Shown: one piece after another, positions 1 through 12,966 of the stretch
Position numbering within the stretch: position 1 is the first letter of the stretch
Layout: each line of letters starts with the position of its first letter
Assembly (NCBI RefSeq): GCF_011397635.1
Contig: NC_064767.1
Span: 16,407,537 to 16,471,536 of the forward strand
Origin: Epinephelus fuscoguttatus
Taxonomy: Eukaryota > Chordata > Actinopteri > Perciformes > Serranidae
Length of the DNA: 64,000 nt
Direction of reading: 5' to 3'
Program-made: the position numbers and the translations under genes
The notes under the pieces: model-generated
The model's database searches: none
What the model saw: only the letters and a program-made list of their open reading frames with translations
What the model was told of the DNA's origin: nothing

Positions 1-303
1 TTTTTGTCCAGGACTATGTTAACTTCTGGGCTGTCTTACAGCAAATGTCATCCCTACAGTGCTCTATCACGAACACACTACAAGATTACGGTTTGATGTT
101 CTTAGACACATTGGGCAACTGAGTATATGTGACTAAGTGTAGCATCTCTGGCGTGTGGCCATGCGCTGATGTAATATAACCACTGACCCGTTCATTTTGC
201 TGACTGCGGCCCAACATGTAAAACTGTGCAGATCCTTAACTGTAACAATAGTAAACAACCCGTTTGCTTCGTGTTTCAGCTCAAAAGGTTACGTTTCTCT
301 CAC

Positions 304-384
304 CAGCCGTCTCTCGGTGCTCTTGGACCTTACATCATCGACACCCTTCTTCTTTTCCAGTGTTTTCAAGAAAATGATCACCAT
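304..384 (-). CDS. fam53b: FAM53B (Simplet) probable first coding exon, N-terminus only
   Basis: FAM53 proteins are small, largely disordered nuclear proteins; FAM53B/Simplet is reported to promote beta-catenin nuclear localisation. Read on the minus strand, the exon starts MVIIFLKTLEKKKGVDD, which resembles the FAM53 family start (FAM53A begins MVTLITEKLQSQSLDDL). The ATG is at 384-382 in a good context (CCATGG). A GTGAGA donor follows base 304; a GTAAGG donor after base 334 would give a shorter exon, and I cannot decide between them. The rest of the protein lies beyond the window's left edge. Position and strand also fit, since FAM53B flanks EEF1AKMT2 in human. The match is short, so the call rests on both similarity and synteny. 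Confidence 0.6.
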
Positions 385-443
385 GGTAGCGCGCAGCTCT
401 GCTCCAGACCGTTGGGATGCAGGAGAAGGCCACGGACAGCCAT
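378..443 (-). promoter_or_regulatory. uORF 2 overlapping the fam53b start codon (21 codons)
   Basis: ATG at 443-441 in strong context AAGATGG; TGA at 380-378. The main ATG at 384-382 lies inside this uORF in another frame, in the string ATGGTGA. Ribosomes translating this uORF would stop a few bases past the main start, an arrangement that usually permits only leaky scanning or short-range reinitiation. Confidence 0.5.
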
Positions 444-579
444 CTTAGATGAGGGCGGAGGGCAGATAGTGCATCTGGGCGAAACAGACGATCGGTTGGT
501 GACCTCCCATCTGCAGAGCAGCCCTCAAGTGCTGATGGCGGTGGAGGTAGGAGGGTGTCTTGCGTGCTTCAGCCAATTC
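385..579 (-). other. fam53b: fam53b 5' UTR part of the first coding exon
   Basis: On the minus strand a pyrimidine-rich tract and CACAG acceptor end at 580, so the exon would start at 579 and run to the ATG at 384. The segment has two upstream ORFs of 21 codons each (listed separately). One open frame runs from the acceptor through the first uORF to a TAA at 447-445 and looks protein-like, but it ends before the FAM53 start, so I treat it as leader. Confidence 0.5.
445..510 (-). promoter_or_regulatory. uORF 1 in the fam53b leader (21 codons)
   Basis: ATG at 510-508 and TAA at 447-445, in context CAGATGG (purine-poor at -3 but G at +4). Only one base separates its stop codon from the next uORF's ATG. 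Coding potential of the peptide is unknown. Confidence 0.45.
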
Positions 580-999
580 CTGTGTTGGTGGAAAGAGATG
601 AATAAAAGTAAGAAAAATAGTATACTGACACTGTTCATATTTAGGACATAACAGAAGATTGCAATACAGATGTTTTCCACTTTGTCATACTGGACCCACA
701 GATGCAAAAGCTGGAGTACAAACAAATGCAGCTTTTGGGTGTGTCTGTATGGCCGACAAAACAAAGCAAAGGGCCTGAACACAGCTCAGGGTTGACCATT
801 GCCTAAAGCAGTGGTAGGTAGGCAAATAGCGGAAAGCTGGATGACTCCAGCCTCCAAACAAAAAATGTGTCCGCCTTATTTCGGTTAGGTTTTACGTTCA
901 TATTTTAAATGATAGCATTTTTTACAAATCTAATACCAGGCTCATGTAAATCCCTATAAACGTGCACCATCCAGTACTGCCCCTACATAAGGAGAAGTA

Positions 1000-1690
1000 T
1001 ACTGCGGGTCTATCTCACAGGCTCCGCCCTCTACCTGACTCTCCTCCGAATCATGAGCACACATTTGCCCACTTAAATTTGCATAAAGTTACCTAGACAA
1101 TCAGGATGTGCCTACCCGCATATGTTAACACTGTCAGCTAATCCTTTTTCCATTCAGCCGTGGCGAATGCCCACTGATCACTACCTACATGTTCCCGTTT
1201 CTTTGATGACACAGGAAATGTGGTGGCAGGGTGTTTTTTGTTTGTCCTCTACCCAGTTCATTTGTGTACTACCTGGGTTGGCTGGGGCGCCCTACTTCTC
1301 CACTGCAGCGGCCTAGGGTTATAAAGACGTAGGCACGCTGCAGCGACCAACCTTTAGCCGGTCAGGATCAGTGTGGCTGTGTTAGCGTTATGTCGCGACA
1401 GGGTGTTCATTCATCAGGCTCCACTCACTGTCCGCATTGGGTCCAGCAGAGGGACAGAATTACAGTTACGATATTGTGACCCTTGTTCTATTAGCACAGG
1501 CGGACCCCTCTACCTAGGGGCTCTGTCGCTTATACGCCACCCACTGGAGACGGTGTAGGAAAAGCTGACAGCATCATATGCATGCTCCTGACTGGAGGAG
1601 AGTATTATCCATGAAGTCCAGCAGAGGGTGGAGCCTGTGCTAATAGAACTGGGGTTACAGTACTGTAACCTTTGTTACTGTGCCAGGCTG
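1000..1690. repeat. Inverted-repeat DNA transposon fragment, CACTA/EnSpm-like (tentative)
   Basis: Two 16-base arms, GTTCTATTAGCACAGG at 1485-1500 and its exact reverse complement at 1634-1649, sit beside two similar segments that each contain TCCAGCAGAGGG (1442 and 1617 areas) and a TTACAGT...GTAACC type palindrome. Such GTTAC/GTAAC-rich subterminal repeats are typical of fish EnSpm-like elements, but the family is recalled, not checked. Confidence 0.4.
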
Positions 1691-3869
1691 TTTGAACAGT
1701 GCATGGTGCTGGACTGAAGTCTAATAAGACCAGCTAAATAAGTTACATAAATAATAAAATCCACCTTGCTCACTCGGATATCTGAGCTTCATTCACAGAT
1801 TTTAGATTCTGGAATGAAGCAGAAGGAGCGTCTTTTAACTCTGTAATTGAACTATTTTGTGTAAAATCTCACAGCCGACATAGTTGAGAAAAAGGAGTGC
1901 TGACTCGTGTTTTTCCATTCAGCATTTACCACCCTGACACTTATAGCCACTCAACCGCTCAGTTCCTCATATAGCACGCACAAGCCTATAAAGCTACCGT
2001 CTTTGTAAACAAAACATGCTGCCATATGCTAAATAGTTTCCTGAACGCTGTAAATAATGGAACATTTGGCATGTCAACGCAGCCCGCAGAACATATGGGA
2101 AACTAAACATGCCGTTACAGAAAGCAAAGATTAGCTAATCCGGGAAAAGACATCACTCACAGCACATGACTACAGATGTGGCTCAGGAGCATGACTAGAA
2201 AAGGAACATATATGGAGCTGCGGTTGCCTCATTCACTGCCTGCACCCACAGATGGTAAAGCACAGACAGTAGCCGCTGCAGTAAACACAAACTCTTAAAA
2301 CACTTGGAGGTTATATGCAAGGCAGATGGTCCATATGCTTAACACGCCTTGTCATGTCAGCTCCACCACTCTCATGTTATTTTATGCATGGGAAAGCTCT
2401 AGGTAAATGACAGGCAGGTCCTGTTGTGCTTTCTTTAGCCTTAAAAAAAAGTAAGAAAAGCTGCAGTGACCTTGGGCTTGAGTTTCTCTCCTTCATTAGC
2501 CAACCACCAAACACACTGACAGCATCCAATTAGAGAGTACCATCATGGTTCAGATCCCCCCCAGTCAACTCCTGGCTAATGACAGCTTTCTGCTGTGGAG
2601 CAACACATGAGGCTAATGGATCTTCCAGGCCTACTATGTTGTCCTGCTCATGTAACATGAGGTTTCATGTTAAGTGAGGGTGGTTGCACTTATATAACAT
2701 GCTTCAGAGAGAAGGATGCAAGTGTGCACTGGGTATTAAATGAGGTCTGTGGGACAGTAACGCAGAAAAAAGGGGTGCAGAAAAGAAAAGTTGTGCAGGT
2801 TGTTCTCACTTTGATAAAGAAATGTAACACCAGTCTAGTCATGTCTCGTTACTTCAATGTCATCTCTTCCCCATCCCTCTTCTTCAACCCCATGACTACA
2901 TGAGGACTATAAATGTTTCATGTAGGCCTGCCTCAAACCAACTGCTAGCATATGACTCCCATTATCTCCATTTATCCCGGAGAGTCAGTGGAGCACAACT
3001 GGGCCTCCGCAGGCGAGTGGGGCTGGTGCTGGTGGTGGGAGTCAGAGGAGAGGGGGAATGTTCTTCATGATCAGTTTCGCAGATTACTCCACTGATTAGG
3101 CCTGACACTGAGTTATGGGTGCGGCAATGCAGCAGGGTTTGTGTGAGTGTGTGCGTTCGACAGAGTGGGAGTCGAGGAGCATGACGGTCATGTGTAAAGG
3201 TTACAGTTTGCTGTTTGACTGAAGTGTGACGTGTTTCATCAGGGCTCAAACAGCACCTCAACAGTGAGAGTGTGTGTGTGTCTGTACGTGCGTGTTTGAC
3301 TGTGCTAACCTGCACTTGTGCATGTGTGTCGTGACTGGCAAGTGGGGTCATGGGAGAGGGCAGGCCGAGTGTGAATTCAACCCTGGAGCCATGATTACTT
3401 AATGAAGTGACTCCTCATGATGGGGAAACCAGAGCTTAATGGAGAGCACTTGTGTGAAGCTCTGCTCATCAGATCAGATTTTTGCTGCTGAAAGTGATTC
3501 TTCTTGTTGGCTACATCTCCCTGCTGCTGTCATACTTAGAAATATTCAGGAAGCGATCAGTTTGCAGGACATCTCTCCTACAAGTTTTTCCTAACACCGT
3601 GGATAATCAGTTAAAAAAGACACTGTAGATATCAAATTAAGAATGACTCTGCAGCTGGGTGTGCTACTTTTCCCCCTTCAGATTAGGTTAATGGGATACT
3701 TTATTCATTTCATTAAATCTTACCAGTGCCCGGATTTCCCTGCTCATCTCCCACTTCAAATTTGTGAATTTTGCTGGCTATGGGGCTGTTACTAAAACTA
3801 CAGATTGTACTTCTGCATTTTTTGTATGCCCGCCACCGCGGAAACAAAGAGTATAGTTAGCTAATCGAG

Positions 3870-4210
3870 AAAGAGACAGCTGCACTCCAATCAAACAGTA
3901 AAACTAGGCGGTGCTGATCAAATATAAACCAAGACTCTGTTACCGTATTGCCTATTTCTCACCTGCAATGTCTTCAGAGACATATTATAGTGCACTGTTT
4001 CATTGTCTGTGAACAGGAAGATACTGATACTGATTTCCTGTGTTGTAAAAACGTCGTAGGCTGAAAAAACCTTATCAAATGGTAAAACTAATCAGTGCTG
4101 CTGATCAAATATGAACCAAGATTCTGTAACTGTGTTGCCTATTTCTCGCCTAAAAGGTTTTTAGAAACAAATTTTAGCTTACCATTTGACTGTAAGTTAA
4201 GACTGTTTGT
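3870..4210 (+). repeat. Two tandem diverged copies of an interspersed repeat
   Basis: Segments around 3895-4010 and 4075-4190 share the order: AAACTA, GTGCTGATCAAATAT, AACCAAGA-TCTGTNAC, TTGCCTATTTCTC, and AGAAACA. A third copy begins near 7370 and is joined there to a long hairpin. This looks like a MITE family of unknown superfamily. Confidence 0.55.
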
Positions 4211-4267
4211 TACTAGCAAGCCACCATATTGTTTCCTGGATCAAAACAGCCAAGCTTGCATTACGTC

Positions 4268-4595
4268 TAGGGCTGCAACTAACAATTATTTTCATTGTCG
4301 ACTAATCTGTTGATTATTTCTTTGATTAGTCGACTAATCATTTTATTGAAAAATGTGTTCAAATGTTGAAAAATGTCGGTCTGTCTCTCCCAAACCCCAA
4401 AATTATGTTATCTAATGTCTTGTGTCATACTCACGCCAAAGGGTTTTAGTTCACCGTCATGGGAGAGTGTGTTAAGCTGCCAATATTTGAACGTAAGAAG
4501 CTGCAATTTTGGTGTACTTTTATAGTACTTTTCTATGAAAAAAGACTCAAACCGTCGATTAGTCATCGATTAGTCGACTAATCGTTGCAGCCCCA
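4268..4595. mobile_element. hAT-superfamily MITE (328 bp) with 8-bp target duplication
   Basis: Left end TAGGGCTGCAACTAAC, right end GTTGCAGCCCCA, an imperfect terminal inverted repeat extended by GTCGACTAATC motifs on both arms. It is flanked by ATTACGTC (4260-4267) and ATTATGTC (4596-4603), an 8-bp target duplication with one mismatch, as expected for hAT. There is no internal coding capacity. Confidence 0.8.
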
Positions 4596-7369
4596 ATTAT
4601 GTCACCCACCAGTGGGAGTGTTTCTTAGTCAGAGCAGCGCAGTGTGTTCAGATAGCTGTAGGTTTTCTACCTTGAGCTTGAGCAAAAGCAAATGCCACAG
4701 CTCTTTTCCTCTGTTTTCTCTGGTCATGTAGCATCAATTCCAAAAGTATTTGCATCTTTCTAATGAATAGACAACCAAGTTTTGTGCAAAGACCATCTTT
4801 CCAGCAGTGAAATGCTTCCTAAATTATAAGAAATTTGACATTTTCACGACAAAAATCAGCAGTGAAGATCAATGACAGCACTGATCGGGAGTACAATGGA
4901 TTCATGTAGTCATCTAGTTATGATACCTCCTACTTGCAATAAAACGACAGTCTCAAGCAAACGTGTACTGAGAGGTTTTGTCAAACACTGAACTAAACTG
5001 AAGAGAAGCGTTGTCACTAAATGGAAACTCTCATATTGTTTGGGCCTATAAAACATTCAGGGTTCATGTAACTAAATTTGACCTCCATGGTGGACTAAAA
5101 TCTAATGGTAATTCAAGTCAGATTTGTGGACTCTGGGGTGCAGACAGCAGCTCTTGGCTCACAATAGCCAATGACTCAGGAGGGCACTAGAAAGGGCAGC
5201 TAAGATAATATGGCTCTTTGCCCAGGCTGTGATTTGTACAGGCAGATGAATAGAAGCCTATTTGGGGCCCCCTAAAGTTCTGTGACGGGGTGTTTGGTGT
5301 CCATCACCAATTGGCTCTGGTTTCTGCATACTTGTGCGGAGCGCGTCTGGTGTCAAGACTTTGATCGGTGGCTGCAGCTGAAAGAAACCCACTCATTTCA
5401 TACTAATGAAACGATGAGAACCAAACAAACAAACAATCACTGCATGGGTGACCGAATGGAACACCGTGTGCATATCAGATTCCTATTTTGAAAAGGTTAG
5501 ACGTTAGTAATAAAGTGAAATCTGAACAGTTTCTCTAGTGGAACACATTTTATGGTGCAAGACGCTGGACACTGACATCTGTTTTACGTAGTGGGTATGG
5601 CCATGGGAAACAAACTTAAAACATCAAAAAAGAAAAGTTTTGCACAGTCAGGTTTTTTGTAGTCTGGGCCGAATAAAAGTAAGAGCCTTTCTTTTGTTGG
5701 AGTCTGCAGTGTGGATTGTTAATTCAGGGTGAACACACAGCCACCCCTCTCTCGTATAATGAGCCCGAGGTCGTAAAAATGGTCCTAGGGAGGTCAAGAC
5801 ATACCACTGAATCCTCTGGCCATCACCCTAGTACCCAGTGGCACAGGAACACTGGCCAAAAACAACACGCCATCACACTAATAGATCTTCAGAAGTGCAT
5901 AAACAATGAGGAGCTCATTCAGTCAAACTTTATGTGATGTCAGTGGTCAGGTTCTGGCCTCCTTTTAGCAGATTCCCCTGGACGTTTCTCTAACGACAGT
6001 GACCGTCAACCTCTGCAGAAACACAGCCGGCACTTTAAGTCCCTCCTCATTGAGCAATATGAAAAGATCAGTCGCCTTACTTTTACTTTGAAAAATGAGT
6101 GGTGACCTACAACAATAGCTCTGCAATGAAAACAGAGGCAGGAATGATAACTCAAAGGAACTTCTTGAGAATTGCCCTTTCTTAAGAATCATCCTGAATG
6201 TCCAGTTAATACGTCTTCCCACTGCTTGGTTGGCATGAAGACATACTGGTACAGCACACATATGCCAGCACACTTCCCCTTACAGTATGGGGGTTGTGCT
6301 TCCTTTGTGGTGACATGCCGCTGCTGATTTGGGTGTGGATCTCACTGACTTTATTACCAAATACGCGAACAGGGACAACCACAAGTGATATCCACAAAGC
6401 ATTGTGACACCCAGATGAGTTCACATAAATTGCCTTATCGACCACTCCTGCTGTCAAAAAAGAACATAATAAACTAGTGCAACAAACATCCCATCCCATC
6501 ATGACTTCAGATTAACGTTTATAGTGAGTAAACTGCCTCATAAAGTAAGTGTTGATTTGGCACCATGTTTACTATAGGTTAAAGATAAGGCTAACTTATC
6601 TGCTATTGTTTCATTTACTGCCAGGTAGCAGAATAGTAATGTACAACATGTAATGATCTAGTGATACCACCAAGCATCGAAGCTGTAGTTGGTAACTTTA
6701 GAGCAAAAATAACTTTAGTTTTAGCCGGAACTGTGAATATATTCACACAGCACTAAATGACACAGATAATCTGTGAAAAAATGATATTCATCTGCCTACT
6801 CTACTGCCTCGTAGTGCTTCTAATGCTGTATTCACACTATGAGCCTCATTATCTGTGAGTTGCTGTTGAAGTATTGCTCGAGAGCTCGTTAATATATTAA
6901 TATCTTCGCAACCTTGTGTGTGTCTGCTTCTCGCCATGAAGAACCTTGAATCAATAAATATTAATGCTTTTGGGCCTTATTTAACATCACATTTCACCAC
7001 CCCATTATATCCCCATGTGAACTGCAATGCACAAAAAGTTAGCATAGAATCAGCTAACTGAGCTAAATAATGCAGTAACACAGATAGAAACATCAACATA
7101 TGATTAGTCAAGGCTTCACCGTGTCATTGGAACATTGAAAACAGTTGATGCCAGCTCAACTTTGTTTTGGAGCGCATCGTGCTGTGTTAGCAACAAGTGC
7201 TGGGCGTCATCAGCTTCCACTGAAAATGACTTGTAGCTTGTTGCTGTGTTGCACGTACTGTGAGCACAGCATCATAGCCTTACCACATGTGAACGGAAAC
7301 AACCAGTTAAAGCTAAGGAGTTTCTAAAGCAGCTGTCAACCATGTCAATCCATGCTCGTGAACTGCCGT

Positions 7370-7760
7370 CAAACTGTCAAACTCCGCAGCACTGATCAAA
7401 TATGAATCAAGATGCTGTCACTGCAGTGCCTATTTAGTGTACTGTTTAGCTGTAAAATGAGAAAGTTGGCCAGTGTGCTTGGAACTTAGATTGACCATTT
7501 CCTACATGGTGGCCAGTTCTGAAACTCTCATTTTACAGCTAAACAGTACACTAAAATATGTTTCTCTGACTGGTATAGTGACAGATTTAGCAGATATGAC
7601 ACAAAGTTAATCACCAATCCGCTTTTATCTGGGCTTCTGGGCTTTTGTATGCTATTTTAATGTCTTTTTCTGATACACATCAACCTCCTGGGGACTGCAG
7701 ATGCAAATTAGCCTGTATGGCTAAATCTGGCACATTTACGTGACTTAAAAATGATCATGT
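7370..7760. repeat. Palindromic MITE with perfect 30-bp inverted repeat
   Basis: Bases 7433-7462 and 7526-7555 are exact reverse complements over 30 bases (core GTACTGTTTAGCTGTAAAAT), separated by a 63-base loop. The left flank shares the GATCAAATATGAA-CAAGAT motif with the copies near 3.9-4.1 kb, tying all three to one family. No coding capacity. Confidence 0.65.
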
Positions 7761-10700
7761 TAATTAATGTCCCTGTCTAAATAAAATAAAATTCAACATT
7801 GTTATTTTCATTAAAGTTGGCAACTGCTGCTTTAAAATGATTTTTAAAGTAAACCAATACAAGATTTTTCATGGTTATTTCTTTGGACTACTATCACTCT
7901 GACTTCCTTCATAAACTGGTTGCTAAGTATAAGTACACTGTTTCTAGGTATTTAATAGGTAGCCATAGCAACCAAACACAAAACAGAGGATAACAGTGAC
8001 AACTGGCATGAGGAAAGTCAGACATCACCCAGACAGTAGAATAATATCTGAACAGCTCATCATTTCTTTATCAGCGCGTGTGTTTGTAATAGGAGACTGG
8101 ACTATTGAACAAGGCCAGTTTACTAAGCCTCAGCACGGTGACATGCAACCTGCAAACACAACACAGCTACTCCATTCAGGCAGCCTGAAATTTATTTGGG
8201 GTCGACCTCTGTGTCTCAGACCAGGACTTGGCTAACTGAAATCTTAAGAAGCTTGACAGGCGTAGGATCAGGTGTTTCAGTTTGAGCAAAGGAAAGTATG
8301 GGGCCTCTTGCCCCCTGGAGTGACCCTTGCATGCCACGACTCTCCATACATCAGGTACCTCACTAATTACACTACCCCCCTCCTCTATCAATCCCTGCCT
8401 TTCCGCCTGTGGTTTCTTCCATTATCCATGAGTGCCTGTTCTGTTCTGTGCACACTAACCAGAGCCCTAATCCATCAGGGATACATTACATGGGAGCCTC
8501 CAGCGCTGCGAGCAATCCCCTGCAATTGCTCAGCTTTCTATGGGGGCCACTCCTATGTTGTGTAAGCAAGTGATGTTACACAGATTGTCGCTACCAATCA
8601 ATTAATAAAGTGGCATCGCTGCTGTTACATAATGCCATTTTCACGTTGTGCCAGTGGGTTATGGGGGAGTTGAAAGTGTGTATGGGTTGGAGAAAGAAAA
8701 CTATGAGCAGCATTCCACCGGTCCATTCATTCATTCATGAGGGGGCTCAGCTCACCATATGGACCCTCTGACTGCTCAGCAGTGTGTAGTAGCAGAGGTT
8801 TAACACGGATGCATCAGGTCAAGATCTTAAAGCCAACTGGTGGTGTGACATTTTAGATGTTTTCACTGTTAAATCAGCTAATAATAGAATTACATGATAA
8901 AAAAAAATGTTCGTAAGTTCTCCATTTTGCAGGAAGAATGAGTGTGACAAAATACATTGTAACTAATACGCTGTACTTGAAACTAAAGCAAGGTTTACAG
9001 ATGTTGAAACAATGATGATTTATCATTTTGTTTTTACATTCATAGAGCTGTCATACGCTTGGGAATGATTTCATTTTATCAAAGCATATTGAATCAAATT
9101 GCAGCCAGAATGTGCAATTTAATCTAATCTTTGCTAAATGACTCTAAAGCAAATCAACCCGCTGCTGGATTAAATCGTTACACCCCTGCTGTGTAGTGAT
9201 AAGGTCCATATGCTGGGCAACAAGAAAGTAGTGACAGCAGGAACCTCTTTTAAACCCATTTTTTACTTTTAGCTGGTTATAAATTGGAGTAGGAGTGAAA
9301 TTTCTCTCATTAACACGCAAACTTGTAACACCTCTGTTAGACCTCCATCTACTTCCTGACATTCTGCAGTGAATCAGCTAAACTCTTGCCAGTAAGCTAA
9401 TTTGTTGCAAATCTCGCTGGTGTTCAGCCTTGCACAGTTGTTTGGAATGGCCTGCAGGTGTATGTAAAACACGCCGACAGCCTCAAACCCAACTACTGAG
9501 AACCAATTAGAATACACTGCAGAGGCCTACAGCTGGGAGTTATGACACATGTCGCCGTGATAATTGGCCTTCATTGTGCAAGCAGGATTGTCAGGACACA
9601 TGGGCTGTGTTCTCAAGCCCAGGCTTGCACAAAAAGCCACTTTTAGAGGATGTTACATATTAAGTGTCGGGTAAGTACGAGGAAAAAGTTATTGCAGTCA
9701 ACTGTAAAAGTCCTATAACTTGGACGGGATGCTTAAGTTTTGTCACAACAGTGGAAAACAGGTTCTAAAAATACAGGCTGTCTGTGCCAAACACTAACTG
9801 AAGCTTTCGTTTCTCTTTTTTTCTACAGTTGCAAATGGGGGATCGGTTCACCAGACTGGATCTAAAGAAAAGCTACCTCCACACAACATGATTCAGTCAG
9901 GAGCTATGTGATGGTTGACATTTTGAGAAGAGGCCAGTCCAAAGCAGCTCAGAAAAATAAACAGGATAGTGCTTTTTCTTTTTTTAGATGGAGATCGAGT
10001 TAAACCCCCGAGGGTATAAAGTCACTCATTTGACAGTCAAAAAGCAAAAGCAGAGTCAACAACTTCTTTTATTTAACTTAAGATGATTCCTCACTATCAC
10101 CACACAGCAAAACCACAGTGGGGTGTGTTGATGGGAGCCTTCCTATTGCATCCCAGAATGCTTTTCATCTCTAAGTAGAGTCTGGTGCCTGTCTTGGGGG
10201 GTTGGGGGAGTGCTTCTCTGGTGTATGTGAGAATGCCTCTTTTCTTTTCTTTTCAGCTGCAGGTCTTTGGCTCTGTGGGCGTCGAGACGCCAGACTTACA
10301 AATCTATCATGTTAATGAGGAAGGAATATACAAAATGAGGAATAAGGAGTACACTGACAACATGAAATAATAACATATTTGTTTTTAACTCCCTGAGGCC
10401 AAGTGGTGGGAGTTTCAGTGTGTGAAGCAGCAGCAGTTATGACTGCAGGTCACAGAGAAGAAAAGGGAAGCTTCTGAAATGAATAGCGAGTAGTATGGAG
10501 GCAAAGACAAGCATGGCTAACAATCCTTTTCTGGTAGCTTTGCATAATGCCTCAGGCCAGAGAACAAGTGAAAGAAAGAGAGCCACAGTATTAGTACGAC
10601 AGAAAGATGAAGCAGAAAAACATGCAAAAAGTGTGATTGAAGTATACAGAAAGTCAAAAAGGGAGAGAAACTGAGAGACAAGTAAAATAGCAGAGTGTGT

Positions 10701-12966
10701 GTCAGTGTGTGAACTGAGGGAGAGTTGTACACACAGACGGAGAATGGACCAGTGGCTCGCTCAGCACACAGGCACACAGCTGCCCACAGACAGAATGGAG
10801 CTCTAATAGGGCCTTTCGCCTGCAACACAAAGACATTGCAAATGTGCACGTCTTGAGCACACACTGGAGTGCAGAGTGATCCCCTTTAAAAACCCACCGG
10901 CCTTAATTGCTTCCATAAATTATGTCTGAAGCATGTCCAAAATAAGTCTACGGGCTAACAATGCCAGAGCTGTTGTTGAGTACAAGTGCATAAACATTAA
11001 AAGCTAAAAGTAACAAGCAGCAACCAGTGTTTCTTCCTCTTCAGGCAGATACTGGGCTGGGTAGCGAACCTCCTTTGAACAAGACCAAATACTTCCGTTT
11101 CATCATAATCAGTAATCAGATAATTGCAGATTCAACAAGTAGTTTTGCTAATGTTAGGCTGCAGTCTTGTATGGTTGGTTTGTTTTACGGCAGTATTAAA
11201 CGCTAATGAATATTTGAAGTTTGGAGGAACAGATTTTCAAAAGAACGTAACGAAACTCAAGCTCTGGCACCATTAGATAAAATCAACAGGTACAGCAAAC
11301 AACACATTCACAGGTTCACCTGATGATTTGACAGATAAAATTAAGTTGTACACGCCAAGCTGCAACATTCCAGCACTGGTTTATTTTCTTAAAAATCAAA
11401 GCCAGGTGTAGTCATCCTGATGTTCCCAAAACTGGAGAGGTGGATAAGAAATACTCAGAACAGGTTTCCTTTGAGCCTCACCAGTAAACGTTAGGCATTT
11501 ATCAACATCCCCTTTGTAATTAGACACTAGAGCTGACATGTGATTAAATCTTGCAGCCAGCTTTCTCTCCGCTTTACTTCCATCCTGAACTGCAGCTTCA
11601 CCTTGCATTTTGCGAGAGCATTTTCTGCAGGATTCTTGAGAAAACTAATTTCCTGTTTAGTTAACCAAACTTGCCGGCCATCCCCCTGCGAGTCAAGGAC
11701 GACCGCTGCCATGGTGGCAGCCGAGAAACATTTCCAGGTATTTTCAATTAGGGTACTCTGGTACCAAACCAGTTCTCCGTGGTATTGTGTTTACAGTGTC
11801 CACAAAGATCAACCAACTGCCGTGCATTAATAGAGAGGGCAAAACATAAGCACCAACAGTTACTTCCTAACCCACAAAGGAAAGGAAACAACACTGACAA
11901 ATAGTAAGTAAAGTATGGCGCTCCATGCTGCCTTTCATTTGAACTTAAGGGGCTGTAAAGTAGTTTCAAAATTGAGTATGAACCCTGTCCTGCAATGACA
12001 GTCAACAATATGACCACATATAAAAGAGATAAGACAAGTATTCTTCATGGTCTTATGAGTATCACCGTGGCTGAGCTTGGTTTCTGTTTCATACATGAAT
12101 AATGACATAAACCCAGTGTGTATGACTCATGTAGTCATAACAAAAGACTATAAACAATGTATATTTGGATTGGACTCAAATTATATATGCTCTGAAAACA
12201 GAAATAAAACTAAGGAGGAACAAAGTGGCTCATAGTGTCAACCTCTTCAGCTTAATAAATGATATAATATGCTCTGAAATGCATGGTTATTTGTTAATAC
12301 GGAACCCAATCTCAATATCAACCAAACCTAAATGTGTGGTGGAGATCTGTGAAAGAGATATGCAGCCAGGCCGTATGACTCAAAGCACTCAAGCTGCTCT
12401 CAGTCTCCTCTCAGGTTGTGGTGAGGAGTCGTATGTCACTGTGAGCTGCAAGGCAACCACACTGCCTATCTCCACCTACACAGGTACGGTATTTGACAAC
12501 AGCTTGGGCTTTATTGCCACGGTTGATAGATGGAGGGGGAGTTTGCTGGCTCGTAGAGCTTGGTTAATGTGTGCAGCCGCTCTGTAGCAGAGTTATTAAG
12601 CAGTAACTTTGAATGCAGCAACAGGTTGGTGGGGCTGGGCGAGCAAACTGAGACTCTTTGTAAACACAGCAGCTGATTCAGCGCAGAAATGTTGTAATAA
12701 GTGAGCTGGAGTCAATAAAGTGACAACCATAAAGAGTTAAGCTGCAGTTTTTTTTGAGATTAGTCTGGTTTTAAAAGGGTCCCAGACTGGTTGGCATAAT
12801 GCCTTTATATGTACTTTACTGATTTTTGCCCCATAGTAACCCAGCAGTCACAGAGGAAACCCGGTATGAGCAGACAAAGTAAACTCCACAGCAGCAGAAG
12901 AAACACACTGATGCGTGCCTTAACACATTTATAACTATCGTGTATCTGAGGAAAAAGCCCTACTAC

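Larger units (their letters stand above)
580..12966 (-). other. fam53b: fam53b first intron (inferred), no coding exon recognised
   Basis: A 12.4 kb stretch with only short, non-convincing ORFs. It holds a hAT MITE at 4268-4595, diverged repeat copies near 3870-4200 and 7370-7760, and an inverted-repeat element near 1000-1690. Non-repetitive, compositionally balanced stretches near 8450-8570 and 9420-9620 could be conserved noncoding elements, but that needs cross-species alignment. Confidence 0.4.

Noticed and set aside
445-579. Protein-like frame on the minus strand ending in TAA, at first read as the last exon of an unknown gene
   Set aside because: The same exon continues into a FAM53-like start codon, and the frame has no recognisable family, so it is better explained as 5' UTR with a uORF.
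2962-3351. 129-residue minus-strand ORF rich in Thr, His and Ser
   Set aside because: Composition follows low-complexity TG/CA-rich DNA; no splice context or family resemblance.
10185-10370. ORF after a good polypyrimidine tract and CAG, resembling an exon
   Set aside because: No family match, no partner exons, and it is on the opposite strand to the surrounding gene.
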